DNA from: Kosmotogaceae bacterium UBA1373
Lineage (GTDB): Bacteria; Thermotogota; Thermotogae; Petrotogales; Kosmotogaceae
Length of the DNA: 8,049 nt
Assembly (NCBI GenBank): GCA_002305955.1
Contig: DBRH01000073.1
Location: 81,406 to 89,454 of the forward strand
Direction: 5' to 3'
Both the position numbers and the translations under genes were made by a program. Position 1 is the first letter of the stretch. Every line of letters starts with the position of its first letter. Shown in pieces: positions 1 through 5,866 of this stretch. The notes beneath the pieces are model-generated. The model was not told the DNA's origin, ran no database searches, and saw only the letters and a program-made list of their open reading frames with translations.

Positions 1-27
1 CTCAATCAGAGCAGAGTAGGAGGAAAT

Positions 28-273
28 TTGGCAGAAGAAAAGAAAAATGGATCTCCGTCGAGAGATCCCAGGAAACACAGATATTATTTTAGGCAGAACG
101 ATTATACCACGCGAGAAGGAAAAAGACCAGCGACAAAACACTCCGGCAAGATCCCGTCCAGGGAAGATTATCGCCTGTACCACGCACAGCTCAGGGAGAT
201 CTACGATAGCTGTAAGTCTTGTGATGAGGCCTTCACCGAAGGGAGGGAGCTAATTGACAGACTCGAAATCTAG
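28..273 (+). CDS. Small basic hypothetical protein of the replication module
   Basis: An 81-residue protein that I do not recognise. The TTG start at 28 is chosen because a strong TAGGAGGA ribosome-binding site (17-24) lies just upstream; the in-frame alternatives have none. A TAG at 17-19 inside that site may be the stop of a preceding gene that is cut off by the window edge. The protein is rich in Lys, Arg and Tyr (residues 1-45 are clearly basic and likely disordered) and ends in a more acidic, probably helical segment with a C-x-x-C pair (DSCKSC). No membrane segment is visible. Its end overlaps the initiator gene by 20 bp, so it is probably co-translated with the replication genes. A nucleic-acid-binding accessory role is possible from its charge and context, but this is inference only. 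Confidence 0.65.
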   Translation: MAEEKKNGSPSRDPRKHRYYFRQNDYTTREGKRPATKHSGKIPSREDYRLYHAQLREIYDSCKSCDEAFTEGRELIDRLEI

Positions 274-1009
274 ACCGGCATCCCATAAATCGATTCTCAG
301 AGTGAAGAAGACCAACAACTACGTGGTGCTGGACAAAGGGTTCCTGCAGGACCCTTCGCTTTCCTGCAAGGCCAAAGGGTTGCTGAGCTATCTGCTCTCC
401 AAGCCCGACGACTGGGAGATAAGGCTCTCCGAGCTATGCAGACACTTCAGCGACGGGAAGGACAGCATAAGGAAGGGCATCGAGGAACTCGAAAAGGCCG
501 GCTACATCAAAAAGGAAAGGCTTAGGGGAGGAAACGGGAAGTTCGCCGGCGTCAGATACATGGTCTATGAAACGCCCTGCCTGAGCCAGAAGGAACCGCA
601 AACGGAAAAACCGGATACGGTTTTCCCGGCTCCGGAAAACCCGACGCTACTAAATAATGATCTCACTAAGGATACTTCGTATCGTGTGGCCACGAACTTT
701 GAAGTATCGTTCATGAGCAAGAGAGAATGTATCAAGAAAACGGCGCGCCTGATCGAGGATCTCGGTGTAGAGAACAGCTACAAAGTAGCCGCAGCGATGT
801 TCAGAAACGCCGACAGAGAGATAGACTGGCACTTCCCGATCTGGATCCTCGAAAACCTCAACGAAGCAATCGAGAGGGCCGACGACAAGGTGAAGTACCT
901 GCTCTCGCTCCTGCAGGACGACAACCTCTGGCACTGCTATGCGAGCCAGCTGGAAGATGAAGCTTTCGATGAAAGGAGAGTGCTTGCCAATGTTGCAGCT
1001 GGGTATTGA
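254..1009 (+). CDS. Helix-turn-helix replication initiator / replisome organiser, phage or mobile-element type
   Basis: A 251-residue protein. Residues about 14-107 form a winged helix-turn-helix of the type found at the N terminus of phage and mobile-element replication initiators: an opening 'NYVVLDKGFL' strand, then 'LSCKAKGLLSYLLSKPDDWEI', then 'SIRKGIEELEKAGYI' and a basic wing. A Pro/Thr/Asn-rich linker (about 108-145, including the 'ENPTLLNNDLTKD' signature common in such proteins) leads to a helical C-terminal domain (about 150-245), which may contact the helicase as DnaD or loader domains do. The TTG start at 254 is supported by GGGAGGGAG (241-249). The gene overlaps the small basic gene upstream by 20 bp and the helicase gene downstream by about 20 bp. 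The linker-coding DNA contains iterated arms and a palindrome (603-708), a likely origin. DNA binding is inferred from the fold; the domain assignment is fairly sure, the C-terminal role less so. Confidence 0.82.
   Translation: MTDSKSRPASHKSILRVKKTNNYVVLDKGFLQDPSLSCKAKGLLSYLLSKPDDWEIRLSELCRHFSDGKDSIRKGIEELEKAGYIKKERLRGGNGKFAGVRYMVYETPCLSQKEPQTEKPDTVFPAPENPTLLNNDLTKDTSYRVATNFEVSFMSKRECIKKTARLIEDLGVENSYKVAAAMFRNADREIDWHFPIWILENLNEAIERADDKVKYLLSLLQDDNLWHCYASQLEDEAFDERRVLANVAAGY
603..645. repeat. Three iteron-like CGGAAAACCG arms inside the initiator gene
   Basis: Three related arms alternate in orientation: CGGAAAAACCG (603-613), CGGTTTTCCCG (618-628, inverted) and CGGAAAACCCG (633-643). The first and second can pair at 10 of 11 positions around a GATA loop. 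The second and third share a perfect 8-bp inverted repeat (619-626 with 634-641, 7-nt loop). They encode the Pro-rich linker of the initiator. In lambda O and many phage initiators this is the place where the origin iterons lie, so these are candidate binding sites for the protein they help encode. Codon constraint on a repetitive linker is the alternative explanation. Confidence 0.5.
671..708. repeat. 38-bp interrupted palindrome inside the initiator gene
   Basis: The outer arms GATACTTC (671-678) and GAAGTATC (701-708) are perfect 8-bp inverted repeats. The centre, GTGGCCAC (686-693), is an 8-bp palindrome about exactly the same dyad axis (689.5). The sequence between the two blocks is mostly unpaired. 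Just upstream lies a short AT-rich patch (648-662, 12 of 15 A/T) and the iteron-like arms at 603-645. Iterons, AT-rich DNA and a palindrome in this order recall lambda ori within gene O. The site could instead be an operator or a chance structure. Confidence 0.5.
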
Positions 1010-2246
1010 AGGCGAAAGAACTCTACTAAAGGCCCTTCTGGAGTACGAAGAGCTGAGATGCAGAATAGACGAGATAGATCCGAGTTACCTCAGCGAAGAA
1101 TCGAGGAAGATCTTCGAAGTGATCTCCGACAACAGAGAGATGGACAGCACCAGGCTGTGCGTCCAGATATACAACAAAATCGGAAACCAGAAGTTCTACG
1201 ACGGGGATTTCATCACTGAGGTCGGCGCCAACTATCTGATCGACGATTACAAAGAGCTCGTCGGAAAAAACGGGCTCCAGCGCCTGTGCCTGGAGATCTC
1301 GAAAAAGCTGAAAAAAGGCGACATGAAGGTCGATGAGGCGATGGAGAAGTTCTACGCCTTCCAGAAGGAAAGCTCCTCGGCCTTCAACTACATAAGCATC
1401 AAAGAGGCGAACGAACTCCAGAAGAAGGCGCATACGGACATCTGGAACAACAGGGGCAATCGACTTCACTGGCCCTTCAAATTCTTCGAAGACATTCTCA
1501 ACGGCCTGAGAGGAAAGGAGCTGGTCGTCGTGGCCGGCGAGACGGGAACTGGAAAGACGGCCTTCATGTTGAACGCGGCCGCCCTTTGGGCGAGCTTCGG
1601 AAAGACCGTCGGATACATCTCGCTCGAGATAGATGTCGTAGATCTCAAGGACAGGATGCACCAGAAAGACTTCGCGGTCAACCTCAGCGCAGAATCGGAG
1701 AAACTGGACGGGCAGGAGCGGGAGAGACTGCTCAGGGAGATCGACAAGACGGGCGAGCAGAGGCTCTTCTTCTGCGACAGCGGTGTCAGGTCTGTCCACA
1801 GCATCATAGCCGGGATCAAGCTGATGCACCATATACACAGATTCGACGTGGTATTCATAGACTATCTGCAGCTCATGACCTGCCCGGGGAAACAGACCAA
1901 AGACATGGAAATAGGCGAGATCATGGGTTCGCTCAAGGCGCTCGCGATGGAGATAAGGGTGCCTATAATAGTCGGCTCGCAGCTCAACAGAGAGGTCGGC
2001 AAAAACGACAGGGGGATCCCCAGGCTATCCAATCTCAGAGAATCTGGAACGATAGAACACAGCGCCGACGTGGTCATACTGCTGTACAGGCCGATCCTCT
2101 ACGACAGAAACGCCTCGCCCGATGAATACCAGGCCATAGTGGCCAAGCAGAGAAGCGGCAGAACCGGAACGCTCTACATGCACTTCGACATGAAAAGACA
2201 GATCATGCAGGGAGTCGTCCCCGGCGAGCGAGCCTACGCCAGATAA
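990..2246 (+). CDS. dnaB: Replicative DNA helicase, DnaB family (element-encoded)
   Basis: From ATG 990 the protein has 418 residues, close to the usual 440-450 of DnaB. It should form a hexameric 5'-3' helicase that unwinds DNA at the fork. Residues 1-125 look like the DnaB N-terminal helical domain ('EGERTLLKALLEYEEL', 'SEESRKIFEVI'). Residues about 165-415 are the RecA-like motor: Walker A GETGTGKT (183-190), SLE with the likely catalytic Glu 213, Walker B 'VVFIDYLQL' with Asp 291, 'GSQLNREV' (329-336), 'LRESGTIEHSADVVILLYR' (349-367) and a 'KQRSGRTG' arginine-finger/P-loop-contact motif (387-394). All key motifs are intact. The reading frame is open back to 939, but AAAGGAG (972-978) favours ATG 990 (11-nt gap) or TTG 984 (5-nt gap). 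It overlaps the end of the initiator gene by about 20 bp. That context marks it as the helicase of a phage or element module rather than the housekeeping copy. Confidence 0.92.
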   Translation: MLQLGIEGERTLLKALLEYEELRCRIDEIDPSYLSEESRKIFEVISDNREMDSTRLCVQIYNKIGNQKFYDGDFITEVGANYLIDDYKELVGKNGLQRLCLEISKKLKKGDMKVDEAMEKFYAFQKESSSAFNYISIKEANELQKKAHTDIWNNRGNRLHWPFKFFEDILNGLRGKELVVVAGETGTGKTAFMLNAAALWASFGKTVGYISLEIDVVDLKDRMHQKDFAVNLSAESEKLDGQERERLLREIDKTGEQRLFFCDSGVRSVHSIIAGIKLMHHIHRFDVVFIDYLQLMTCPGKQTKDMEIGEIMGSLKALAMEIRVPIIVGSQLNREVGKNDRGIPRLSNLRESGTIEHSADVVILLYRPILYDRNASPDEYQAIVAKQRSGRTGTLYMHFDMKRQIMQGVVPGERAYAR

Positions 2247-2263
2247 TTCCAGATATACTCACC

Positions 2264-2290
2264 ACCCGCAACCCGCAACGGCTTTCGGGT
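2264..2290 (+). terminator. Weak hairpin after the replication module, possible terminator
   Basis: A tandem ACCCGCA repeat (2264-2270 and 2271-2277) is followed by CGGGT (2286-2290), which can pair with either ACCCG copy to give a 5-bp stem. No U-tract follows directly; the nearest T-run is at 2302-2306. It is therefore a poor intrinsic terminator, listed because it is the only structure between the helicase stop and the next gene. Confidence 0.22.
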
Positions 2291-2298
2291 AACTCGCA

Positions 2299-2327
2299 TG
2301 ATTTTTCTGGGCTTTATCTGTTAGAAT
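2299..2327 (+). promoter_or_regulatory. Candidate extended -10 promoter for the seven-helix membrane protein gene
   Basis: TGTTAGAAT (2319-2327) is an extended -10 element (TG-n-TAGAAT). The -35 box 17 bp upstream, TGATTT (2299-2304), matches poorly, as is usual for extended -10 promoters. Transcription would start near 2334, about 25 nt before the ATG at 2360, which has a GGGAG ribosome-binding site (2348-2352). Confidence 0.4.
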
Positions 2328-2359
2328 TTTCATTATTCCATCAGACCGGGAGTTATTTT

Positions 2360-3154
2360 ATGAGGCTTAACGAAAATCTCTTTGAAAGAAGGCTCGGGCT
2401 TTTCTTCATGGTTCTGTGGTTCGTGGTTATGTTCTTCTACATCACCTGGGACGGCTGGCTGTACGAGTGGCGCGACTGCGGTTATGAAGGACCGAACCAG
2501 CACTTCGATCTGGATATGTCCGACATGGATTATGAATACACGGCCGATGGCGTGAAGATCTACCACTCGACCAACAACCTGCACAACCTAATTTATCTCT
2601 GTTATTTCGTGTTTTTTTTCGGCTGGCTGGGTTTGCTTTTCGACATCGAGTGGGCCAAGCAGTGGACGATGGCGACCACCGGGATATCGGTCGTCGCGGC
2701 CCTTTCGACCTTGAGGCTCTCCGATCACGTGTATATACTCCAAATCGTCTACGATGCGGTTCACCTTTCGGGGATAGTCATGGGGTGTTACCTTTTCTGG
2801 AAGTACGATCTGAAGATCCGAAGAGCCGTTCACGCGGTGCTGTTCACGTGGGCCGTTTACCTGTCGAGCCACCTGATCTTCACCCCGTGGCCTTACTGGG
2901 AGAACCAGGGAAAGGCTTACTTCAGCATTAATCAGATCAACGATCTGCCCTTCTTCATTTTCGGGCTGGAGTACTTGCTAGTCGTGGCCCTTCTGCTCGG
3001 TATAGACGTAGCGGCAAGTTTCATAAACTCCAGGCTCGACAATAGATTTCTCAAGATGGCCGTGCCGCTCGGCCTCTACCTGTCGCTGTGCATCATCCTG
3101 ATAGCTCTCGGTCTGATAATCGTGCCTGAGATTCACATAAACACCTGCCCTTAG
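2360..3154 (+). CDS. Polytopic membrane protein of unknown function, about seven helices
   Basis: A 264-residue integral membrane protein that I cannot assign to a family. Hydrophobic segments lie at about 12-29, 76-95, 104-119, 124-147, 155-174, 197-222 and 234-255. A long acidic loop (about 31-75, rich in Asp, Glu and Tyr, with Cys 40) follows the first helix and probably faces outward, because positive residues cluster in the short loops around 148-156 and 224-233. His residues sit in or near helices (H135, H158, H171), and several Trp/Tyr lie at membrane edges. The ATG start is supported by GGGAG 7 nt upstream. The gene appears to be transcribed alone, from its own promoter, and runs head-on into the small minus-strand gene with a 2-bp gap. 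It is not clearly part of either neighbouring cluster. Confidence 0.8.
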   Translation: MRLNENLFERRLGLFFMVLWFVVMFFYITWDGWLYEWRDCGYEGPNQHFDLDMSDMDYEYTADGVKIYHSTNNLHNLIYLCYFVFFFGWLGLLFDIEWAKQWTMATTGISVVAALSTLRLSDHVYILQIVYDAVHLSGIVMGCYLFWKYDLKIRRAVHAVLFTWAVYLSSHLIFTPWPYWENQGKAYFSINQINDLPFFIFGLEYLLVVALLLGIDVAASFINSRLDNRFLKMAVPLGLYLSLCIILIALGLIIVPEIHINTCP

Positions 3155-3156
3155 GC

Positions 3157-3324
3157 TCATATAGGAAACTTCAACTGTCCCAGGTCGCCGCTCTTTCTGA
3201 GGATCTGAACGGCGACCAGCTTTCCCTTAGAATCGAAATATTTGATCGCTCTTTCACGTCTTTTCGACTCGTCTGGACTTAATAGAATATATTCGTAACC
3301 CTCCCAGACCTTCCAGCGTTTCAT
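3157..3324 (-). CDS. Small 55-residue hypothetical protein
   Basis: The minus strand encodes a 55-residue protein beginning MKRWKVWEGYEYILLSPDES and ending KSGDLGQLKFPI. Support is good for so small a gene: GGAGGGG lies 5 nt before the ATG (3322-3324), and a TTGAAA / TACTAT promoter with an extended TG lies about 35-60 bp upstream of it. The protein is basic with many aromatics. A 'KYFDSKGKLVAVQILRK' stretch looks like a turn followed by a beta strand, so a small all-beta or alpha/beta fold is likely. No signal peptide, membrane helix or Cys is present. It is convergent with the membrane-protein gene (stop codons 2 bp apart). I do not recognise a family and assign no function. Confidence 0.65.
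   Translation of the reverse strand: MKRWKVWEGYEYILLSPDESKRRERAIKYFDSKGKLVAVQILRKSGDLGQLKFPI
3183..3217. repeat. GC-rich inverted repeat within the 55-codon gene
   Basis: GGTCGCCG (3183-3190) and CGGCGACC (3210-3217) are perfect 8-bp arms around a 19-nt loop. The hairpin begins 28 nt after the stop of the convergent membrane-protein gene, so it could help end that transcript. However, only a weak pyrimidine run (AGCTTTCCCTT) follows, and the arms lie in coding sequence of the small minus-strand gene. The role is uncertain. Confidence 0.4.
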
Positions 3325-3357
3325 TCGAACCCCTCCAGAATAAAGCCCACAGGAAAA

Positions 3358-3385
3358 ATAGTATCATTTATAATTAAATTTTCAA
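3358..3385 (-). promoter_or_regulatory. Promoter for the 55-codon minus-strand gene
   Basis: On the minus strand, TTGAAA (3385-3380) is followed after 16 bp by TACTAT (3363-3358), preceded by an extended TGA. It lies in AT-rich DNA. Transcription should begin near 3351, giving a leader of roughly 27 nt before the ATG at 3324 that contains the GGAGGGG ribosome-binding site. Confidence 0.5.
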
Positions 3386-3497
3386 CCGCTTTCCCCGGTC
3401 CAGATAAAGACGGCGCGTCATATGGCCCTAAATCGACGAAAAGTCCATCATATCGGAACTAATCAACAATATACGACTTTAATCGTTTTTATTCATC

Positions 3498-3503
3498 TAT
3501 AAT
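3498..3503 (+). promoter_or_regulatory. Candidate -10 box for the DUF6305/permease cluster
   Basis: A perfect TATAAT. The -35 region (ACGACTTT, 3473-3480) fits poorly at any spacing. If used, it would give a leader of about 220 nt ahead of the DUF6305 gene, including the hairpins at 3534-3579. A competing candidate is TTATCA (3575-3580) with TATATT (3597-3602) at 16-bp spacing. Confidence 0.35.
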
Positions 3504-3533
3504 TGCTCCTCAGGCGATTACACAAACGAAAAG

Positions 3534-3579
3534 CGGGATGATAGAATTAACTGTAAACGATAAGCATCCCGTACTTATC
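3534..3579 (+). promoter_or_regulatory. Leader with two competing hairpins, possible RNA switch
   Basis: CGGGATG (3534-3540) can pair with CATCCCG (3565-3571). GATAAG (3559-3564) can pair with CTTATC (3574-3579), and the loop of that second hairpin contains the CATCCCG strand. As simple hairpins they compete; together they would be a pseudoknot, though its 2-nt connecting loop is very tight. The position, in the probable leader of the transport cluster, suggests control, but I recognise no known riboswitch and the downstream run (TTATTATTTA) is not a clean terminator. Confidence 0.3.
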
Positions 3580-3731
3580 ATTATTATTTACCAATTTATA
3601 TTTATATGGTCTCCACAGCTGTTTAAATGGCTTTCTATCGTAGTAGCATCCGTATTCGATGTTTATCATCAGTTGAAGTATGTTCAGCGCAGTTGCGCCA
3701 TAATTTTGTGCTTCAGAAAGGGAGGTTTTTT

Positions 3732-4310
3732 ATGAGAAAGGTTGTTTTCTCCGCGGTACTGGTACTTCTGTGTTCGGTAGTTCTGGCCTCCGGCCTGTTG
3801 ATGCCGGTGGTCAAAGCGCCTATGATCGTCACCACTCTCGGGCAGAGTCCAGGAGCCCTGATGTTCAGACTGGTATGTGTAAGAAGCAAAATCGCGTGTG
3901 TTCAGGAAGATCTTCTCACGGCGACCCAGTTGAAAGAACTGGCCCAGGCCCCGGATGGCCCCAAGACGCTCGTCATCACCACCGGAACTAGCCTCAAGGG
4001 CATGGGTGCGGCCGGAATAGATATCAACCTGGAAGTAGAGAGAATCGAAAATCTAATCAAGCAGGCAAAAGAGCTCGGTATGACTGTGATCGGTGCCCAT
4101 ATCGAGGGTATGGCAAGGCGTGTCGACGCCACCGACGAGAAATCGATAACCACGGTTATTCCCAAGTCAGACCTGATACTCGTTATCGCCTCGAGCGACG
4201 AGGACGGCTACTTCACGAAGTTCTCCGAAACGAGCGGAATACCGCTGCTCAAGGTAAACGAATCACTGGATATCGGCCCGGCGTTGCTAGAGCTGATTAA
4301 CGCCAACTGA
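3732..4310 (+). CDS. Exported DUF6305-family protein
   Basis: A 192-residue protein starting at ATG 3732, 6 nt after GGGAGG; the frame is open further upstream, but that extension lacks a ribosome-binding site and would bury the signal peptide. Residues 1-21 are a signal peptide or anchor (MRK, then a hydrophobic stretch ending in LASG). The mature part follows the DUF6305 pattern as I recall it: 'APMIVTTLGQSPGALMFRLV' (29-48), 'KTLVITTGTSLKGMGAAGID' (78-97), a helix at 101-115, 'TVIGAHIEGMARR' (118-130), 'SDLILVIASSDEDGYFTKF' (146-164). Alternating strands, helices and Gly-rich turns suggest a Rossmann-like alpha/beta fold. The family's function is not established. As the exported first gene before a DctM-like permease, it is in the place of a solute-binding protein, but it is much smaller than DctP (about 330 residues). 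Cys 49 and Cys 56 are present. Confidence 0.8.
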   Translation: MRKVVFSAVLVLLCSVVLASGLLMPVVKAPMIVTTLGQSPGALMFRLVCVRSKIACVQEDLLTATQLKELAQAPDGPKTLVITTGTSLKGMGAAGIDINLEVERIENLIKQAKELGMTVIGAHIEGMARRVDATDEKSITTVIPKSDLILVIASSDEDGYFTKFSETSGIPLLKVNESLDIGPALLELINAN

Positions 4311-4369
4311 CGACTTAGACTTTGATGACTCATCGATCTCTCGATCGGTATTGAAGGGGGAGGGTACTA

Positions 4370-5662
4370 GTGTACTTCCACGCTGGTCTCATACTTGCAG
4401 TTATCGCGGTCACCTTCGCCGTGGCCAAATACTTCAAGTTGAGTGTAGAGCTATCCATGCTTCTTGCGGCAATCGCCGCGGGGATCGTCCATGCGGGTGG
4501 AGCCATTCCTGTGCGCCATCTCGTGGAGGGCTCCTTTACGTACCTGGACGTCTGTTTGATCTTCATCACCGCAACTTTCTTCATGAATCTTCTGAAGGAG
4601 TCCGGTGGAGTTGCGTTCATGGTAAGAAAGATCGTCATAACTTTTCATAAGACGAGATTGCTATGTCTTTTCTTCCTGACCGTCCTGTTGCTTATACCGG
4701 GCGCGTTGACCGGTTCGGGAGCGGCTACCGTTCTCACGGTCGGGACTCTCGTCGGAACCGTCCTGTCCTACATGGGGATCTCCGAAAAGCGGGTGGCCGC
4801 AATTATCTTCATCTGTGCGGCCATGAGCGCGGCGGCTCCACCGGTCAATCTCTGGGCCATGATGGCCGCTGCCGGTTCCAACATGCCGTACGTAGGCTTC
4901 TTCCAGCCGCTTCTAGTTCTATCTGCCATAGGAGCGTTTTTCGCGATGTTCTTCCTGGGTGCGAAGGGAAAGAACGTAGAGCTTGAAAAGGCCTTGAAGG
5001 AACTGCCGGAACCGCCTGAAAAGATGAACTGGCTGAGAGTTGGAATTCCCTTCGCGGTCCTTATATTCCTCATAATGGCCGGAAGGATATGGCCCTTCTC
5101 GACGCCCACCATCGGACTGCCGTTGATGTTCGTTCTGGCTTCGGTGTCGGCCATACTTCTCAGCCCCAAGAAACTCCAGATCCTCAGAATAGCCACTGAA
5201 ACCATACATTCCCTTATACCGCTTGTCGGAATTATGATCGTCGTGGGAATCCTCATCCAGGTAATGGCTCTGAGCGGCGCCAGAGGTCTTATATCGCTTG
5301 GAGTAGTAACTCTGCCGCTCTGGGTGTTGTTCTCGACTCTCTTCCTTATACTGCCCGTTTCAGAGGGATTGTTGCAGTATGCAGTCGCACCGCTTCTGGG
5401 TGTTCCGCTCATATTGTTGTTCAATATGAAGGGCATGAATGCAATAATAGCCCTGTCAGCCATGGCTGTAATGTGGCCGATAGGCGATATCCTTCCACCT
5501 ACCGCCGTAGTTGGTCGGGCCACGGTCATGGAACTGAAATTCAAAGGGCATTACTACAAAGACTTTTTGAAAACCGCGCTGATTCCAATGGGGTTCGTTT
5601 TGCTTGTCGCAACTCTCTTCTTGATATTCAGCAACGAACTCTCCTTCTTGGTCGGCGGGTGA
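4370..5662 (+). CDS. DctM-like (TRAP large subunit type) permease of the ion transporter superfamily
   Basis: A 430-residue membrane protein with about 11-12 hydrophobic segments and a polar cytoplasmic loop at about 197-222. It resembles TRAP large permeases (DctM), which move organic anions with sodium or protons. It shows the two-fold repeat of that superfamily: 'GALTGSGAATVL' (111-122) with 'SAAAPPVNLW' (153-162) in the first half, and 'LPVSEGLLQYAVAPLLG' (328-344) with 'GDILPPTAVVGRA' (372-384) in the second. The paired PP motifs probably mark the re-entrant loops that hold substrate and ion. The GTG start is set by AAGGGGGAGG (4354-4363), 6 nt upstream. The 59-bp gap after the DUF6305 gene holds a small hairpin (ATCGA/TCGAT, 4332-4345), which could adjust expression between the two. 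No DctP or full-size DctQ gene is adjacent. The substrate is unknown; the neighbouring hydrolases point to amino-acid-derived acids. Confidence 0.8.
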   Translation: MYFHAGLILAVIAVTFAVAKYFKLSVELSMLLAAIAAGIVHAGGAIPVRHLVEGSFTYLDVCLIFITATFFMNLLKESGGVAFMVRKIVITFHKTRLLCLFFLTVLLLIPGALTGSGAATVLTVGTLVGTVLSYMGISEKRVAAIIFICAAMSAAAPPVNLWAMMAAAGSNMPYVGFFQPLLVLSAIGAFFAMFFLGAKGKNVELEKALKELPEPPEKMNWLRVGIPFAVLIFLIMAGRIWPFSTPTIGLPLMFVLASVSAILLSPKKLQILRIATETIHSLIPLVGIMIVVGILIQVMALSGARGLISLGVVTLPLWVLFSTLFLILPVSEGLLQYAVAPLLGVPLILLFNMKGMNAIIALSAMAVMWPIGDILPPTAVVGRATVMELKFKGHYYKDFLKTALIPMGFVLLVATLFLIFSNELSFLVGG

Positions 5663-5689
5663 TGTCATGGCTGAAAGGAAGTGTTTATA

Positions 5690-5854
5690 ATGGCGATCCT
5701 GAACTCGATAATAAGCGTCTGCTACTACCTGATAAGCGCATTCGTGGTCTTCGTTCTGGCCAAGAGCATCATAAAGACCAAGAATGTTCAAGATGCTATT
5801 CTTTACTCCGTCATGCTTATGCCCTTCATCCTGCGAATACTTCGCATAAAGTAG
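5690..5854 (+). CDS. Small 54-residue, two-helix membrane protein of the transporter cluster
   Basis: A 54-residue protein beginning MAILNSIISVCYYLISAFVV. It starts at ATG 5690, with AAAGGAA (5674-5680) 9 nt upstream; it lies 27 bp after the permease and 12 bp before the hydrolase, so it is clearly inside the operon. Hydrophobic segments at about 5-27 and 36-52 are joined by a short polar, positively charged turn (KSIIKTKNVQD), predicting a helical hairpin with its loop, and the basic C terminus 'RILRIK', in the cytoplasm or at its face. Its place next to a DctM-like permease is where the small TRAP subunit DctQ normally sits, but DctQ has four helices and about 160 residues. A reduced or analogous small subunit is therefore an inference, not a homology claim. 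Confidence 0.72.
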   Translation: MAILNSIISVCYYLISAFVVFVLAKSIIKTKNVQDAILYSVMLMPFILRILRIK

Positions 5855-5866
5855 GGGGTGAAGAGT

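Larger units (their letters stand above)
603..708. other. Candidate replication origin (iterons, AT-rich patch, palindrome)
   Basis: This groups the two repeat features above into one proposed origin lying within the initiator coding sequence and immediately upstream of the helicase gene. The layout is read directly from the sequence. Function is inferred by analogy with origins embedded in phage initiator genes, where the initiator binds iterons, melts the adjacent AT-rich DNA and recruits the helicase. The AT-rich patch is short, which weakens the case. Confidence 0.35.
3386..3731. other. AT-rich intergenic region upstream of the transport cluster
   Basis: About 350 bp with no convincing gene. 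It lies between a leftward promoter (3358-3385) and the first gene of the rightward cluster. It contains candidate rightward -10 boxes (TATAAT 3498-3503, TATATT 3597-3602, CATAAT 3699-3704), inverted repeats at 3534-3579, and a small GCGC-AGTT-GCGC hairpin near 3688-3699. I find no tRNA, transposase remnant or riboswitch class that I recognise. Confidence 0.5.

Noticed and set aside
939..989. Upstream start for the helicase at 939
   Set aside because: There is no ribosome-binding site there, and the DnaB N-terminal pattern begins just after ATG 990.
1026..1838. Long minus-strand open frame opposite the helicase
   Set aside because: It is a mirror of helicase codons with no ribosome-binding site and a low-complexity Val/Leu/Asp-rich translation; the helicase motifs on the plus strand are unambiguous.
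3627..3731. N-terminal extension of the DUF6305 protein by 35 residues
   Set aside because: The ATG at 3732 has GGGAGG 6 nt upstream and begins directly with a signal peptide; the extension has neither.
3538..3735. A 65-codon hydrophobic plus-strand ORF that overlaps the DUF6305 start codon as ATGA
   Set aside because: There is no ribosome-binding site before its ATG, the DNA is AT-rich (which gives hydrophobic residues by chance), and it spans the likely leader and hairpins.
4332..4345. Hairpin ATCGA/TCGAT as a terminator after DUF6305
   Set aside because: The stem has only 5 bp and no U-tract follows; the ribosome-binding site of the permease comes right after it. At most it is a minor mRNA structure.
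4768..5544. Long minus-strand open frame opposite the permease
   Set aside because: Antisense of a membrane-protein gene; the translation lacks any recognisable pattern and has no start signal.
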